From an uncultured Lachnospiraceae bacterium (lineage in GTDB: Bacteria; Bacillota; Clostridia; Lachnospirales; Lachnospiraceae), in contig CAJUNP010000013.1 in assembly GCA_910587935.1 (NCBI GenBank), forward strand, positions 5,601 through 69,600: 64,000 bases of DNA, in the 5' to 3' direction. The first letter of the stretch is position 1. The number at the start of each line of letters is the position of its first letter. Made by a program: the position numbers and the translations under genes. The notes under the pieces were generated by a model. It searched no databases. It saw only the letters and a program-made list of their open reading frames with translations, and was not told the origin of the DNA. Shown piece after piece: positions 1 to 7,406 of this stretch.

Positions 1-1
1 G

Positions 2-937
2 CTTACGGGGACGCCTATCGAAAACCGCCTCAGCGAATTGTGGAGTATCTTTGACTATCTGATGCCGGGATTTTTGTATGGTTACCAGCGTTTCCGTGAA
101 GAATGGGAGAGCCCCATTGTACAGCAGTCCGATGCGGACGTAACTGGCAGACTGCGCAAAATGGTCAGTCCCTTTATCCTGCGGAGACTGAAACGTGACG
201 TTTTAAGAGATCTGCCGGATAAGTTGGAAGAAACGATGGTTGCCGGACTGACCGGAGAGCAGGAACAGCTTTATGCGGCCCATGTGCAGCGTATCCGTAT
301 GCTGCTGGAGGATAAGACGGAAGCCGAATTCAACAGCGGCAAACTGCAGATCTTAGCGGAACTCACCAAACTGCGCCAGATCTGCTGTGATCCCGCGCTG
401 CTGCTTGAGGGGTATGAGGGCGGATCAGCCAAGCTGGAGCTTTGTCTGGATATCCTTAAAAACGCTCTCGACGGCGGACACAAGGTATTGATTTTTTCCC
501 AGTTTACCACTATGCTGCAAAGAATTCAGGAAAGACTGAAAGAAAACGGTATCCAATATTACAGCCTTACGGGAGCCGTCCCCAAGGAAAGCAGGGCAAG
601 AATGGTAGAAGCCTTTAATAAAGATAATGTTCCTGTTTTCTGCATATCCCTCAAGGCGGGAGGAACGGGACTGAATCTGACGGCCGCCGACGTGGTGATC
701 CACTACGATCCCTGGTGGAACATTTCCGTACAGAACCAGGCCACAGACCGGGCTCACCGGATTGGGCAGAAGCAGGCGGTTAATGTATATAAATTGATAG
801 CGAAAGATACGATAGAAGAAAAGATCTTGAAGCTCCAGGAAAAAAAGAGCGCTTTGGCGGAGGAAATGCTGGGAGGAGAAGAGATCAAAGCGGCTTCCTT
901 TAAAAAAGAAGATTTGCTGCAATTATTGGCCCGTTAA
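2..937 (+). CDS. SNF2-family DEAD/DEAH helicase, C-terminal part (5' end outside window)
   Basis: The reading frame is open from base 2, so the gene begins upstream of the window. The first residues visible are the SNF2 motif LTGTPIENRLSELW. The helicase C-terminal lobe follows, with SLKAGGTGLNLTAADVVIHYDPWWN-type motif V (first part SLKAGGTGLNL) and motif VI QATDRAHRIGQ. This is the ATPase core of a bacterial SNF2/RapA-like translocase, a family that remodels protein-DNA or polymerase complexes. Bacterial SWIM/SNF2 proteins usually exceed 1000 residues, so most of the protein is missing here. Its stop overlaps the stop of the convergent acetyltransferase gene by 4 bases, leaving no room for a terminator between them. 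Confidence 0.93.
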   Translation, partial: LTGTPIENRLSELWSIFDYLMPGFLYGYQRFREEWESPIVQQSDADVTGRLRKMVSPFILRRLKRDVLRDLPDKLEETMVAGLTGEQEQLYAAHVQRIRMLLEDKTEAEFNSGKLQILAELTKLRQICCDPALLLEGYEGGSAKLELCLDILKNALDGGHKVLIFSQFTTMLQRIQERLKENGIQYYSLTGAVPKESRARMVEAFNKDNVPVFCISLKAGGTGLNLTAADVVIHYDPWWNISVQNQATDRAHRIGQKQAVNVYKLIAKDTIEEKILKLQEKKSALAEEMLGGEEIKAASFKKEDLLQLLAR

Positions 938-1458
938 AGCGTTTTACACAGAATATTCCGGGGAAGGCCGCCGTATTTGAAAGTGGTCTTGACAATCTGA
1001 TAGCCAAGCTTTCGGGCGTTTTGGAGACTGAACCGGTTTTCCGGATGAATTGTGCATAATAGATATGCATAACCCTGCCTGATACAGTCCGCTTCGGCCT
1101 TCTCCATAAGCCTGGCCTGCAGTCCGTTTCCCCTGTAGTCCGGCAGGATTACCGCCGTATCCATATGAACGCTTTTTAACAGGTCTTCTTCGGAAAATCC
1201 CAGATCGTGTCCCAGATTTTCTTCGGAAAGCCCCGGTACGGTAACCATAAAAATGCCGGCAAGGCGGCCGGTTTCGCTTTCTTTTGCCGTATAAACAAAA
1301 GCTGTTTTCTCCTGAAAACGTTTCATTATGACATCATCGTCATCCATGGCAAACCAGGTTTTATCCGGCATATCCTGCCGGATTTTTTTAATAAATTCGA
1401 TATAAGAATACATGGTATCTTTGGATAAAAGTTTATTTTTTTCTATATCAAACTGCAT
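934..1458 (-). CDS. GNAT-family N-acetyltransferase
   Basis: This 174-residue protein has a GNAT fold. A substrate-binding N-terminal half is followed by the acetyl-CoA-binding stretch VILPDYRGNGLQARLMEKAE (about residues 103-122), which matches motif A (Q/R-x-x-G-x-G/A), and by HPENRFSLQNARKLGYQIV near the C-terminus. Such enzymes acetylate amines on small molecules or proteins, and the sequence does not identify the substrate. It is convergent with the SNF2 gene, with overlapping stops, and is followed on the same strand by a run of unrelated small genes. Confidence 0.88.
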   Translation of the reverse strand: MQFDIEKNKLLSKDTMYSYIEFIKKIRQDMPDKTWFAMDDDDVIMKRFQEKTAFVYTAKESETGRLAGIFMVTVPGLSEENLGHDLGFSEEDLLKSVHMDTAVILPDYRGNGLQARLMEKAEADCIRQGYAYLLCTIHPENRFSLQNARKLGYQIVKTTFKYGGLPRNILCKTL

Positions 1459-1516
1459 AAAAGAACAATCCCGTCCCGTTTTATTTTAGATGCGGGCCCC
1501 GTTGCCGGATTTCGGA

Positions 1517-2107
1517 TCAGGGCTTTGTCTCTGGTAAAGCTTCTTCGGCAATTTTACGCTTTGTTTCCTTAACACATGCATCCTGCAGACATTCTAAAAA
1601 GGGAAGTCCCTGAACGCTCTTTGCGGCGTAGGTCTGCTGCAGTTCGTATTCCAGGGGCAGCCATGTGCCAATATCCGATTCATTGTGCTGAATCACCGCT
1701 TCCAGCTTATCAAGCGCTTTGTAAACGCGTGCTTCCTTTGTTTCAAGGGCGTCCATTTCCGCAAACATTGCGGAAAGTTCCCGGTAGAGTGAATCAGGCA
1801 GGATGCGCAGAAGTCCGTCGATTGCCTGCCTTTCCGCGGCTTCGTGCTCCCCGGTCTTTTCAAAAGTAGGAATATCGCCCGTAACGGCTTCTCCGATATC
1901 ATGAATCAGACACATTTTAATGACTCTGTCCATATCCACGTCCGGGAATTCGTCACGGATCAGAAAAGCCGTCACAGCGGTCCGCCAGCTGTGCGCGGCG
2001 ACGTTTTCCTGAATTCCGTCGGCGGTTACACAATGCCTGGGAACGGATTTCAGTTTCTCTATTTTATTCAAAAAGGATAATAATGTTTCCACAGATAAAT
2101 CAGACAT
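1517..2107 (-). CDS. HD-domain phosphohydrolase (YfbR/HDDC2-like)
   Basis: This 196-residue protein carries the HD-domain metal ligands: H39 in AAHSWRTA, the HD pair in CLIHDIGEAVTGD, and a later Asp in KALDKLEAVIQ. The pattern H...HD...D and the length fit the YfbR/HDDC2 group, whose studied members remove phosphate from deoxynucleoside 5'-monophosphates. The assignment to that reaction is by family only. It sits 29 bases downstream of the isochorismatase-family gene on the same strand and may be cotranscribed with it. Confidence 0.85.
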   Translation of the reverse strand: MSDLSVETLLSFLNKIEKLKSVPRHCVTADGIQENVAAHSWRTAVTAFLIRDEFPDVDMDRVIKMCLIHDIGEAVTGDIPTFEKTGEHEAAERQAIDGLLRILPDSLYRELSAMFAEMDALETKEARVYKALDKLEAVIQHNESDIGTWLPLEYELQQTYAAKSVQGLPFLECLQDACVKETKRKIAEEALPETKP

Positions 2108-2136
2108 AAATCATACCCGGCGCTTTCTTTTCCTTA

Positions 2137-2673
2137 CTAAAATACTTCGATCTGACACATTTTCATGGTAGTAAGAGCCGCTTCATGGCTTTCCGGTGTA
2201 ACGCCGGCACAGCAGGAGCCGTCTACCTTGACGTTAATTTCGGGCATAGCCGCCTTTACAAGCAGCGCATTGGAAACGACGCATATGTCGGTACAGAGTC
2301 CGATTAACTCTACCGAAAAAGCTTCGCCGGCAGAATCCATAGAACGGTATTCTTTTGTCAAAAGCTCCATAAGCGCAGTAGAACCAAAAGTGGGTTTATG
2401 TACTACGGTTGCTCCTGCAAGAGCCGCTTTCAGGTCTTCCTGTAACTCCCAGCCCCAGGTTCCTTCCACACAGTGTACGACGGGAAGGTGTCTTCCCTCA
2501 TTGGTTTCCAGATAATTCGACTGATGGGTATCCATTGTGACATAAATGTCTTTTATATCATAAGTGTCAATTTTGTCAAGTACTTTCGGAACAATCCGGA
2601 CAGCTTCCTGCGTTCCCAGAGAACCGCTGATAAAATCATTCTGCATATCAACTACAACTAAAATTTTGCGCAT
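2137..2673 (-). CDS. Isochorismatase-family cysteine hydrolase, nicotinamidase-like
   Basis: This 178-residue protein has the Asp-Lys-Cys catalytic triad of the family: D9 in VVVDMQNDF, Lys in VVHKPTFG, and Cys in LIGLCTDICVVSNAL. The cis-peptide motif before the Cys and the ligands D/H in TMDTHQSNY are typical of nicotinamidases, which turn nicotinamide into nicotinate for NAD salvage. Related enzymes act on other amides, so the substrate is inferred. An AAGGAG site lies just upstream of the ATG. The preceding gene, a small membrane protein, ends 11 bases away, suggesting one transcript. Confidence 0.88.
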   Translation of the reverse strand: MRKILVVVDMQNDFISGSLGTQEAVRIVPKVLDKIDTYDIKDIYVTMDTHQSNYLETNEGRHLPVVHCVEGTWGWELQEDLKAALAGATVVHKPTFGSTALMELLTKEYRSMDSAGEAFSVELIGLCTDICVVSNALLVKAAMPEINVKVDGSCCAGVTPESHEAALTTMKMCQIEVF

Positions 2674-2684
2674 AAGTAAACTCC

Positions 2685-2915
2685 TTAAGAATTATCTTCC
2701 GATAGAATTTCCGATACTTTTTCCGTGGTCTTCCCTCCGTCAAGCTCATCACGAATAATATAACAGTCATTGGCGCTGCTGCCGGCGCGTTTTTTGCCGA
2801 GAGCGGCAGTGCTGCATCCGGACAAAATTTCCATGGTCAGGATAAACAGAATAATAAATGCTGTAATAATGAAAAAACGGCTGTTGTTCCAGATTTTGGT
2901 GCTGTCTTCTCTCAT
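2685..2915 (-). CDS. Small single-pass membrane protein of unknown function
   Basis: This 76-residue protein has one hydrophobic segment (about residues 12-32, FFIITAFIILFILTMEILSG) followed by a polar tail with Lys, Asp and Glu. The segment ends in SGCS, so a lipoprotein signal is possible. I placed the start at the ATG preceded by GGAGG with six bases spacing, not at the in-frame GTG six codons upstream. I do not recognise a family. Its 11-base spacing to the nicotinamidase-like gene supports it being a real gene. Confidence 0.6.
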   Translation of the reverse strand: MREDSTKIWNNSRFFIITAFIILFILTMEILSGCSTAALGKKRAGSSANDCYIIRDELDGGKTTEKVSEILSEDNS

Positions 2916-3029
2916 TGCGATCCTCCAGAACACCCAAACGGTGAAAATATAGTTGCTATTATTTAAAGCATATCACGAAGAGCCCCGGTTTACCACTTAA
3001 TATTTTCTTAATATTTCTTCAAGAAAAGC

Positions 3030-3067
3030 AAAAAACGACGCATTTCTGCGTGAAAGCGTCGTTTTTT
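3030..3067 (-). terminator. Rho-independent terminator after the YbjQ-family gene
   Basis: A 12-bp perfect stem (AAAAAACGACGC with GCGTCGTTTTTT) encloses a 14-base loop. The T-run follows on either strand. It sits just beyond the stop of the minus-strand YbjQ-family gene. Confidence 0.85.
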
Positions 3068-3094
3068 GTTGTAATAATTTTTTCATATTCTGAC

Positions 3095-3406
3095 TTAAAC
3101 AAACTTAACGGCCGTTCCGTAAGCCATAACCTCTGCAGCTCCCTGCATAACTGCAGCCGAACTGTACCGAAGGTTGACTACGGCGTCCGCTCCGAGCCCT
3201 TCCGCTTCCTCAACCATACGCTTGGTGGCAAGGGCTCTTGCGTCGTTCATCATCTCCGTGTAAGCTTTTAATTCGCCGCCCACAAGAGTTTTAAAGCCCT
3301 GCGTGATATCGCGGCCTACGTTTTTACTCTGAATCGTGCTTCCTTTTACAAGACCCAGCATTTCCAGATTTTTACCTGAAATGTAATCAGTATTTACTAA
3401 GATCAT
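3095..3406 (-). CDS. YbjQ/UPF0145 family protein
   Basis: This 103-residue protein has the YbjQ (heavy-metal-binding domain) pattern: an N-terminal strand MILVNTDYISGKN, then KNVGRDITQGFKTLVGGELK, and GADAVVNLRYSSA near the middle. The family forms ring-like oligomers, and its biochemical role is not settled. I chose the ATG at 3406, 11 bases after AAGGAG, because homologues begin at this position. A GTG three codons upstream is too close to the ribosome site. The gene overlaps the 3' end of the upstream membrane-protein gene. Confidence 0.85.
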   Translation of the reverse strand: MILVNTDYISGKNLEMLGLVKGSTIQSKNVGRDITQGFKTLVGGELKAYTEMMNDARALATKRMVEEAEGLGADAVVNLRYSSAAVMQGAAEVMAYGTAVKFV

Positions 3407-3617
3407 CTTCTTCACCGCTCCTTATTTCATGTATCCGTTCTATCAGAACGAAAATACACACGCCTGCGAGGAGAAGCGGAATCAGTCCGAACAACAGCTT
3501 TAAAATAAAGGGCATGGGCATCCATGCGCAGACAGCAAAAAATCCAACATAATACAGCACAAGGATTACCGTGATAACCACGGGCGCAATCATTTTATTG
3601 CGGTGAGTCTGATTCAT
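3387..3617 (-). CDS. Small two-helix membrane protein, unknown function
   Basis: This 76-residue protein has two transmembrane helices (about residues 9-31 and 35-57) and an acidic C-terminus. The start is the ATG six bases after AGGAGG, since the longer open frame upstream has no ribosome site. Its 3' end overlaps the start of the YbjQ-family gene, which implies translational coupling. I recognise no named family. Together with the next gene upstream it forms a string of small membrane proteins on the minus strand. Confidence 0.7.
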   Translation of the reverse strand: MNQTHRNKMIAPVVITVILVLYYVGFFAVCAWMPMPFILKLLFGLIPLLLAGVCIFVLIERIHEIRSGEEDDLSKY

Positions 3618-3732
3618 AAACATCCTCCTGACAAAAGCGTCGTCAACTGTTACCGTAATATTATAGCACATGCCGTATACTCCCGTAAAGTGTTGCTGCG
3701 GTTTGTCATATCGCGTATTTTCAGGACAATTT

Positions 3733-3978
3733 TCAGCGGTTATTTTCTTTTTCGCGGTACTTTTTTTGGCGCATGTCTTCTCTCAAAAGATCGTCCAACT
3801 CGGGTTCTTTTTGTCTGCGTGACTGAAACAGTCCGATCAGAATGCAAAATGCTGCCGGAACGGCGCTGATCCAGAACGCCCATGACGGCGCTTCAGGATC
3901 GGCCATGGACCAGAATAAATACGGCATATAAAGTAACATTCCCACAAGAACCAGACGAAATCCTGTTATATTTTTCAT
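3733..3978 (-). CDS. Small two-helix membrane protein, unknown function
   Basis: This 81-residue protein has two hydrophobic helices (about residues 5-24 and 32-51), followed by a charged cytoplasmic tail rich in Arg, Lys and Glu (RQKEPELDDLLREDMRQKK). The start is the ATG nine bases after GGAAGGG; an ATG three codons earlier directly abuts that site. The topology resembles the next gene downstream, but I see no clear sequence similarity between them. No family is recognised. Confidence 0.65.
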   Translation of the reverse strand: MKNITGFRLVLVGMLLYMPYLFWSMADPEAPSWAFWISAVPAAFCILIGLFQSRRQKEPELDDLLREDMRQKKYREKENNR

Positions 3979-4011
3979 ATTACTCATCCCTTCCGGGCAT
4001 AAAGAGCCCAT

Positions 4012-4376
4012 TATTGTCTGCGTATATGATTACCCTCAAAATCTTTAGTATACAAATCCATATACAGGGTCACTTCTTTTAAGTTTTTTTGCCGCCTATG
4101 GTATAAGGAATATAAACGACGCCATGCTGGTCAAAGCTGATAACCGATTCGCCCTCGTTTAGGGAGTTTGGCGTCACTCTTCGGTAGCGCCGTTGTAAAC
4201 AGGATCTGCATGATAACATGAAATACGGGTAACCTGGCCGGTAGAAGGTATGGCCGTACGGATGCTTTGTATATGGACTCATTATTGCATGAAAAAAGAA
4301 ATGCGTCAATGTTGCGAATGGGAATACACAGTGCTAAAATTAAAATATAAATTATGTATAACAGGAGGACGCAGAA
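4012..4376. other. Intergenic stretch with no convincing gene
   Basis: These 365 bases separate divergent genes. A short minus-strand frame (about 4079-4309) ends in residues that look protein-like (SLNEGESVISFDQHGVVYIP), but it has no ribosome site or full domain and may be a gene remnant. AT-rich sequence just before 4377 probably holds the promoter of the esterase gene. Confidence 0.4.
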
Positions 4377-5219
4377 ATGGCACTGATTCAGGCAAATATT
4401 TTTTCGGAATGTCTTATGAGAACCATTCCCGTTCACGCCGTGATCCCTTCGGATAAGGTTGTGATGCCGGGGGAAGGACCAAAAAAGAAAAAGAACTTCA
4501 AAACCCTGTACCTGCTTAACGGACTGATGGGCAATGACACAGACTGGGTGACGGGCACACGTATCGAACGGTGGGCAAAAGACAAAGATCTGGCTGTTAT
4601 TATGCCGGGCGGAGAGAATCGTTTTTACATAGATCAGGATATTCCCGGTCAGAAGTACGGCGAATGGATTGGCAGGGAACTGGTGGAGCTGACCAGGGCG
4701 CTTTTCCCTCTATCCGATAAAAAGGAGGATACCTTTATTGCAGGACTTTCCATGGGCGGTTACGGCGCGTTGGTGAACGGACTAAAATATTCCGATACCT
4801 ACAGCCATATCGGAGCGCTTTCTTCGGCGCTGATTCTGGATACGGTTGAAGCGTCTTCCTATGACGCTCCATGGATTACCACGAACCGGTACTATTTTGA
4901 ACATGTCTTTGGAGACATTGGTAAACTGAGGGGCAGCGATAAGGATTATGAAGCCTTAATCCTGCAACTGAAAAAGGAGAATCGTGAGATTCCGAAACTG
5001 TATATGGCTATCGGTACGGAAGACGAACTGCTCATTGAAGCAAACCGCCGTTACAGGGATTTTCTGGAGGAACAGAATGTGCCTGTAGAATATGTGGAAG
5101 CGCCTGGCGCCCATGAATGGGATTTCTGGGACTCTCAGATTAAGAAGGTACTGGATTGGCTGCCTTTGGGCGAGGTCTGTGAGGGACTTAGCAGCGGGCA
5201 TGTTCAGGTGGATAAGTAA
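4377..5219 (+). CDS. Esterase D-like alpha/beta hydrolase
   Basis: This 280-residue protein is an alpha/beta hydrolase of the esterase D/tributyrin esterase group. It has the N-terminal strand KTLYLLNGLMGND carrying the oxyanion region, the nucleophile elbow GLSMGGYG (Ser in the centre), an Asp in AIGTEDELL, and the C-terminal His in APGAHEWDFW. Family members hydrolyse short-chain acyl esters, S-formylglutathione or acetylated sugars. No signal peptide is seen, so it acts in the cytoplasm. The ATG follows AGGAGG at good spacing. Confidence 0.87.
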   Translation: MALIQANIFSECLMRTIPVHAVIPSDKVVMPGEGPKKKKNFKTLYLLNGLMGNDTDWVTGTRIERWAKDKDLAVIMPGGENRFYIDQDIPGQKYGEWIGRELVELTRALFPLSDKKEDTFIAGLSMGGYGALVNGLKYSDTYSHIGALSSALILDTVEASSYDAPWITTNRYYFEHVFGDIGKLRGSDKDYEALILQLKKENREIPKLYMAIGTEDELLIEANRRYRDFLEEQNVPVEYVEAPGAHEWDFWDSQIKKVLDWLPLGEVCEGLSSGHVQVDK

Positions 5220-5227
5220 TAACAAAC

Positions 5228-5274
5228 AACAGCCTCGCAGATCCCGGCAATACTCAGATTTCCGCGAGGCTGTT
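5228..5274. terminator. Bidirectional terminator between convergent genes
   Basis: An 11-bp perfect inverted repeat (AACAGCCTCGC with GCGAGGCTGTT) surrounds a 25-base loop. It lies between the stop of the esterase gene and the stop of the NYN-domain gene. Confidence 0.65.
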
Positions 5275-5282
5275 TCCGGCTT

Positions 5283-6245
5283 CTATTTTTTCGCCTTTGC
5301 CTTGGCGGCCGCGTCCTTTAAACTGACGGCATTTCCTTTCACCACAATTTCCGGCATACTGCGCAGGAAGCTGGAAATTCGGCTGTATCCATAGTCCTTC
5401 AGGTCAAAATCAGGATATTTCTTTTTCAGATAATCATAAATAACCGAGAGGTTATCGATAGTTCCGCCGTTTTTCTCAATCATTTTGATAATCTTGTCAT
5501 GAAGCACTACTGCATTCGCTTCCAGGACACTGACGTTATAGCTGGAATTTTCTTTGGAGATTTCCAGCTTGGGGCACTTATCGCGGATAAAAGTCATAAG
5601 CTTTGTGTAACCGTAGTTACGCACGTCAAAATCTGTAAATCTGCTGTTTAAACGGCTGCCGATTTCGCCCATATAGGTGGGTTTTCCGTTGTTTTCATTT
5701 TCATTGACAATGGCAATGATCGCATCTTCAATTTCACTGATGGAGGTCATCGTGTTAGATTTGCTGGCGTCAGCAATATCGCCGGCAGCGGCGCTTGAGG
5801 CCTGCTCCGAAATCAGGTTAAGACGGATGAATTTATTACAGGCTTTCGTCAGAGCCGTAGGCGTTTTCGATTCTCCCATGCCGATCACATACATATTGGC
5901 TTCCCGAAGCCGCATGGCAAGCCGCGTAAAATCGCTGTCGCTTGTAATCAGGCAGAAACCGTCAACATTGCCGGAATAGAGAATATCCATAGCGTCGATC
6001 ACCATGGTCATATCGGTGGAATTTTTGCCGGTGGTATAATTAAACTGCTGAACCGGTGTAATGGAATTTTCCAGCAAAACCTCTTCGTTCCAGCCGTTAT
6101 TTTTTGACCAGTTCCCATAGATCCGGCGGTAGGACGCAAAACCGTACGTTTCCAGTTCGTTAAATATAATCGGTGCGTACCTGGAACTTACGTTGTCTGA
6201 ATCGATCAGCACGGCAATCCGCATTTTTTTTTCTGTAATGTTCAT
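5283..6245 (-). CDS. NYN (PIN-like) domain protein with two OST-HTH/LOTUS domains
   Basis: This 320-residue protein has an N-terminal NYN/LabA-like nuclease domain (about residues 7-150) with the conserved acidic residues in AVLIDSDN, KNSTDM and LITSDSDF. Two OST-HTH (LOTUS) domains follow, at about 170-235 and 250-315; both contain the F-D-x-x-x-Y-G-Y core (FDVRNYGYTKL and FDLKDYGYSRI). NYN domains are predicted metal-dependent RNases and OST-HTH domains bind RNA, so an RNA-processing role is likely. The start is the ATG after GGAGG; the frame continues 40 codons upstream into the next gene without a ribosome site. Confidence 0.9.
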   Translation of the reverse strand: MNITEKKMRIAVLIDSDNVSSRYAPIIFNELETYGFASYRRIYGNWSKNNGWNEEVLLENSITPVQQFNYTTGKNSTDMTMVIDAMDILYSGNVDGFCLITSDSDFTRLAMRLREANMYVIGMGESKTPTALTKACNKFIRLNLISEQASSAAAGDIADASKSNTMTSISEIEDAIIAIVNENENNGKPTYMGEIGSRLNSRFTDFDVRNYGYTKLMTFIRDKCPKLEISKENSSYNVSVLEANAVVLHDKIIKMIEKNGGTIDNLSVIYDYLKKKYPDFDLKDYGYSRISSFLRSMPEIVVKGNAVSLKDAAAKAKAKK

Positions 6246-6277
6246 AACAACCTCCATATTTATCAAAAGTAAAGAAA

Positions 6278-6760
6278 TCAGTCCAGACACATGACAATGA
6301 TCCGTCTTGGCGTAGTCTGCGCCGGAATACTGCGGGTGGTGGTGGAGTAATACACTAAAAGCCAATTATTTCCGGGGTTACAGCTGAACGTTTGTCCGTT
6401 GCAGGTTGTAACCATGGTGGAAGATGCAATGTTTAATTTTAAGGTATTGTCGCGGTTGACAAGATTCTCATCAAAATACATTAAATCAACAAATTCCTGC
6501 GGTGATTTCTGAGAAATAACCAGAGCCCTGTATTGAGGCGGAAAAATCAGGGGAACCGGCGCGTCGGCATCGTAGAAAGCAATGACAGACATTCCTTTTC
6601 GCAGACGAAGATTATTAACGACATAAGTGTCGGGTCCCAGTATCATATTTACGATTCCGTTTCTGGTAACGATCGAAACCTCAAGGGTGCAGCACTGATC
6701 CGTGACATTGGTAACGTTCTGGACCAGGCCGGTGACAGAAGCATAATTCTGAACAGCCAT
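6278..6760 (-). CDS. Hypothetical protein, beta-rich, unknown function
   Basis: This 160-residue protein has no signal peptide or membrane segment. The sequence is rich in Val, Ile, Thr and Asn, with alternating hydrophobic residues and a central segment GIVNMILGPDTYVVNNLRLRKGMSV (first part GIVNMILGPDTYVV), suggesting an all-beta, OB-like fold. The ATG follows GGAAAGGAG. It lies 32 bases upstream of the NYN/OST-HTH gene on the same strand, so the two may be cotranscribed. I do not recognise the family and propose no function. Confidence 0.75.
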   Translation of the reverse strand: MAVQNYASVTGLVQNVTNVTDQCCTLEVSIVTRNGIVNMILGPDTYVVNNLRLRKGMSVIAFYDADAPVPLIFPPQYRALVISQKSPQEFVDLMYFDENLVNRDNTLKLNIASSTMVTTCNGQTFSCNPGNNWLLVYYSTTTRSIPAQTTPRRIIVMCLD

Positions 6761-6811
6761 ATAAGGCTCCTTTCCTAATTCTTTTCTCTTATTTTATGAT
6801 AAGAAAGCTTC

Positions 6812-7246
6812 TTAGTTCGTCAGTTCCCGCTTCATTTTCATAAATACAGGCACATACATCGCCATAGTAAAAAGCATCATAACAATGCACATACCACAGA
6901 ATAAGTTTACAAAAAAATCCGACATATCCGTTACCGTGACAAAAATCAGAAGCGCTGCAAAAATCAGAGCGGCGCACACCTTTCCAAACCACATGGCTCC
7001 GTTTAACATTTTTCCCCGTCTTAAAAACAGAATACCCATAATGCCCATAAATCCTTCCTTTATAACGGTGAGCGCAACTAAAATCCAAAGCTGCGGATAG
7101 CGGGAGCAGAGACAGAGCATGACTGCAAAATGCGTCAGCTTATCTGCGACAGGATCTAAAGCTTTCCCGAGACGTGAAATCATATTAAATTTTCTTGCAA
7201 TTTTTCCGTCCAGAAAATCGGTCTTGGTATTAAAACTCCTGTTCCA
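6812..7246 (-). pseudogene. CDP-alcohol phosphatidyltransferase, 5'-truncated
   Basis: The full family active-site signature D-x2-D-G-x2-A-R-x8-G-x3-D-x3-D is present (TDFLDGKIARKFN then SRLGKALDPVADK), followed by hydrophobic helices. The enzyme family makes phospholipids such as phosphatidylglycerol phosphate. Normal proteins have about 50 further N-terminal residues, including the first membrane helix. Here the frame is closed by TAA at 7247-7249 and contains no ATG, GTG or TTG before the signature. The first ATG (7183) lies inside the signature, after DG-AR. The upstream DNA is instead the promoter region of the giant surface-protein gene. I infer a non-functional remnant, unless a CTG near 7213 is used. 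Confidence 0.75.
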
Positions 7247-7348
7247 TTACTGTGTCTGATTATAGCATATTTTTAGTAAATATGGTGAATAAAGATATAA
7301 AAAAGTTAAATTTTAAAATGTTTTCTATGCAGCCTGATAAAAATGAGA

Positions 7349-7354
7349 TATAAT
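7349..7354 (+). promoter_or_regulatory. Probable -10 element of the giant surface-protein gene
   Basis: A perfect TATAAT lies 53 bases before the chosen ATG in a very AT-rich stretch. I see no good -35 hexamer at 17 bases upstream, so the promoter may depend on an activator or another sigma factor. Confidence 0.45.
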
Positions 7355-7406
7355 AGTGAAAATAACACTAAAATTTCGTTTTGTAGCAGGAAGGAGAATT
7401 AAATCT

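Noticed and set aside
425..922. Minus-strand frame of 165 codons opposite the SNF2 gene
   Set aside because: It lies wholly within a strongly supported helicase gene on the other strand and has no domain or ribosome site.
4079..4436. Overlapping minus-strand frames between the small membrane genes and the esterase gene
   Set aside because: There is no ribosome site, composition is mixed and no family is recognised. At best it is a remnant, listed as an intergenic stretch.
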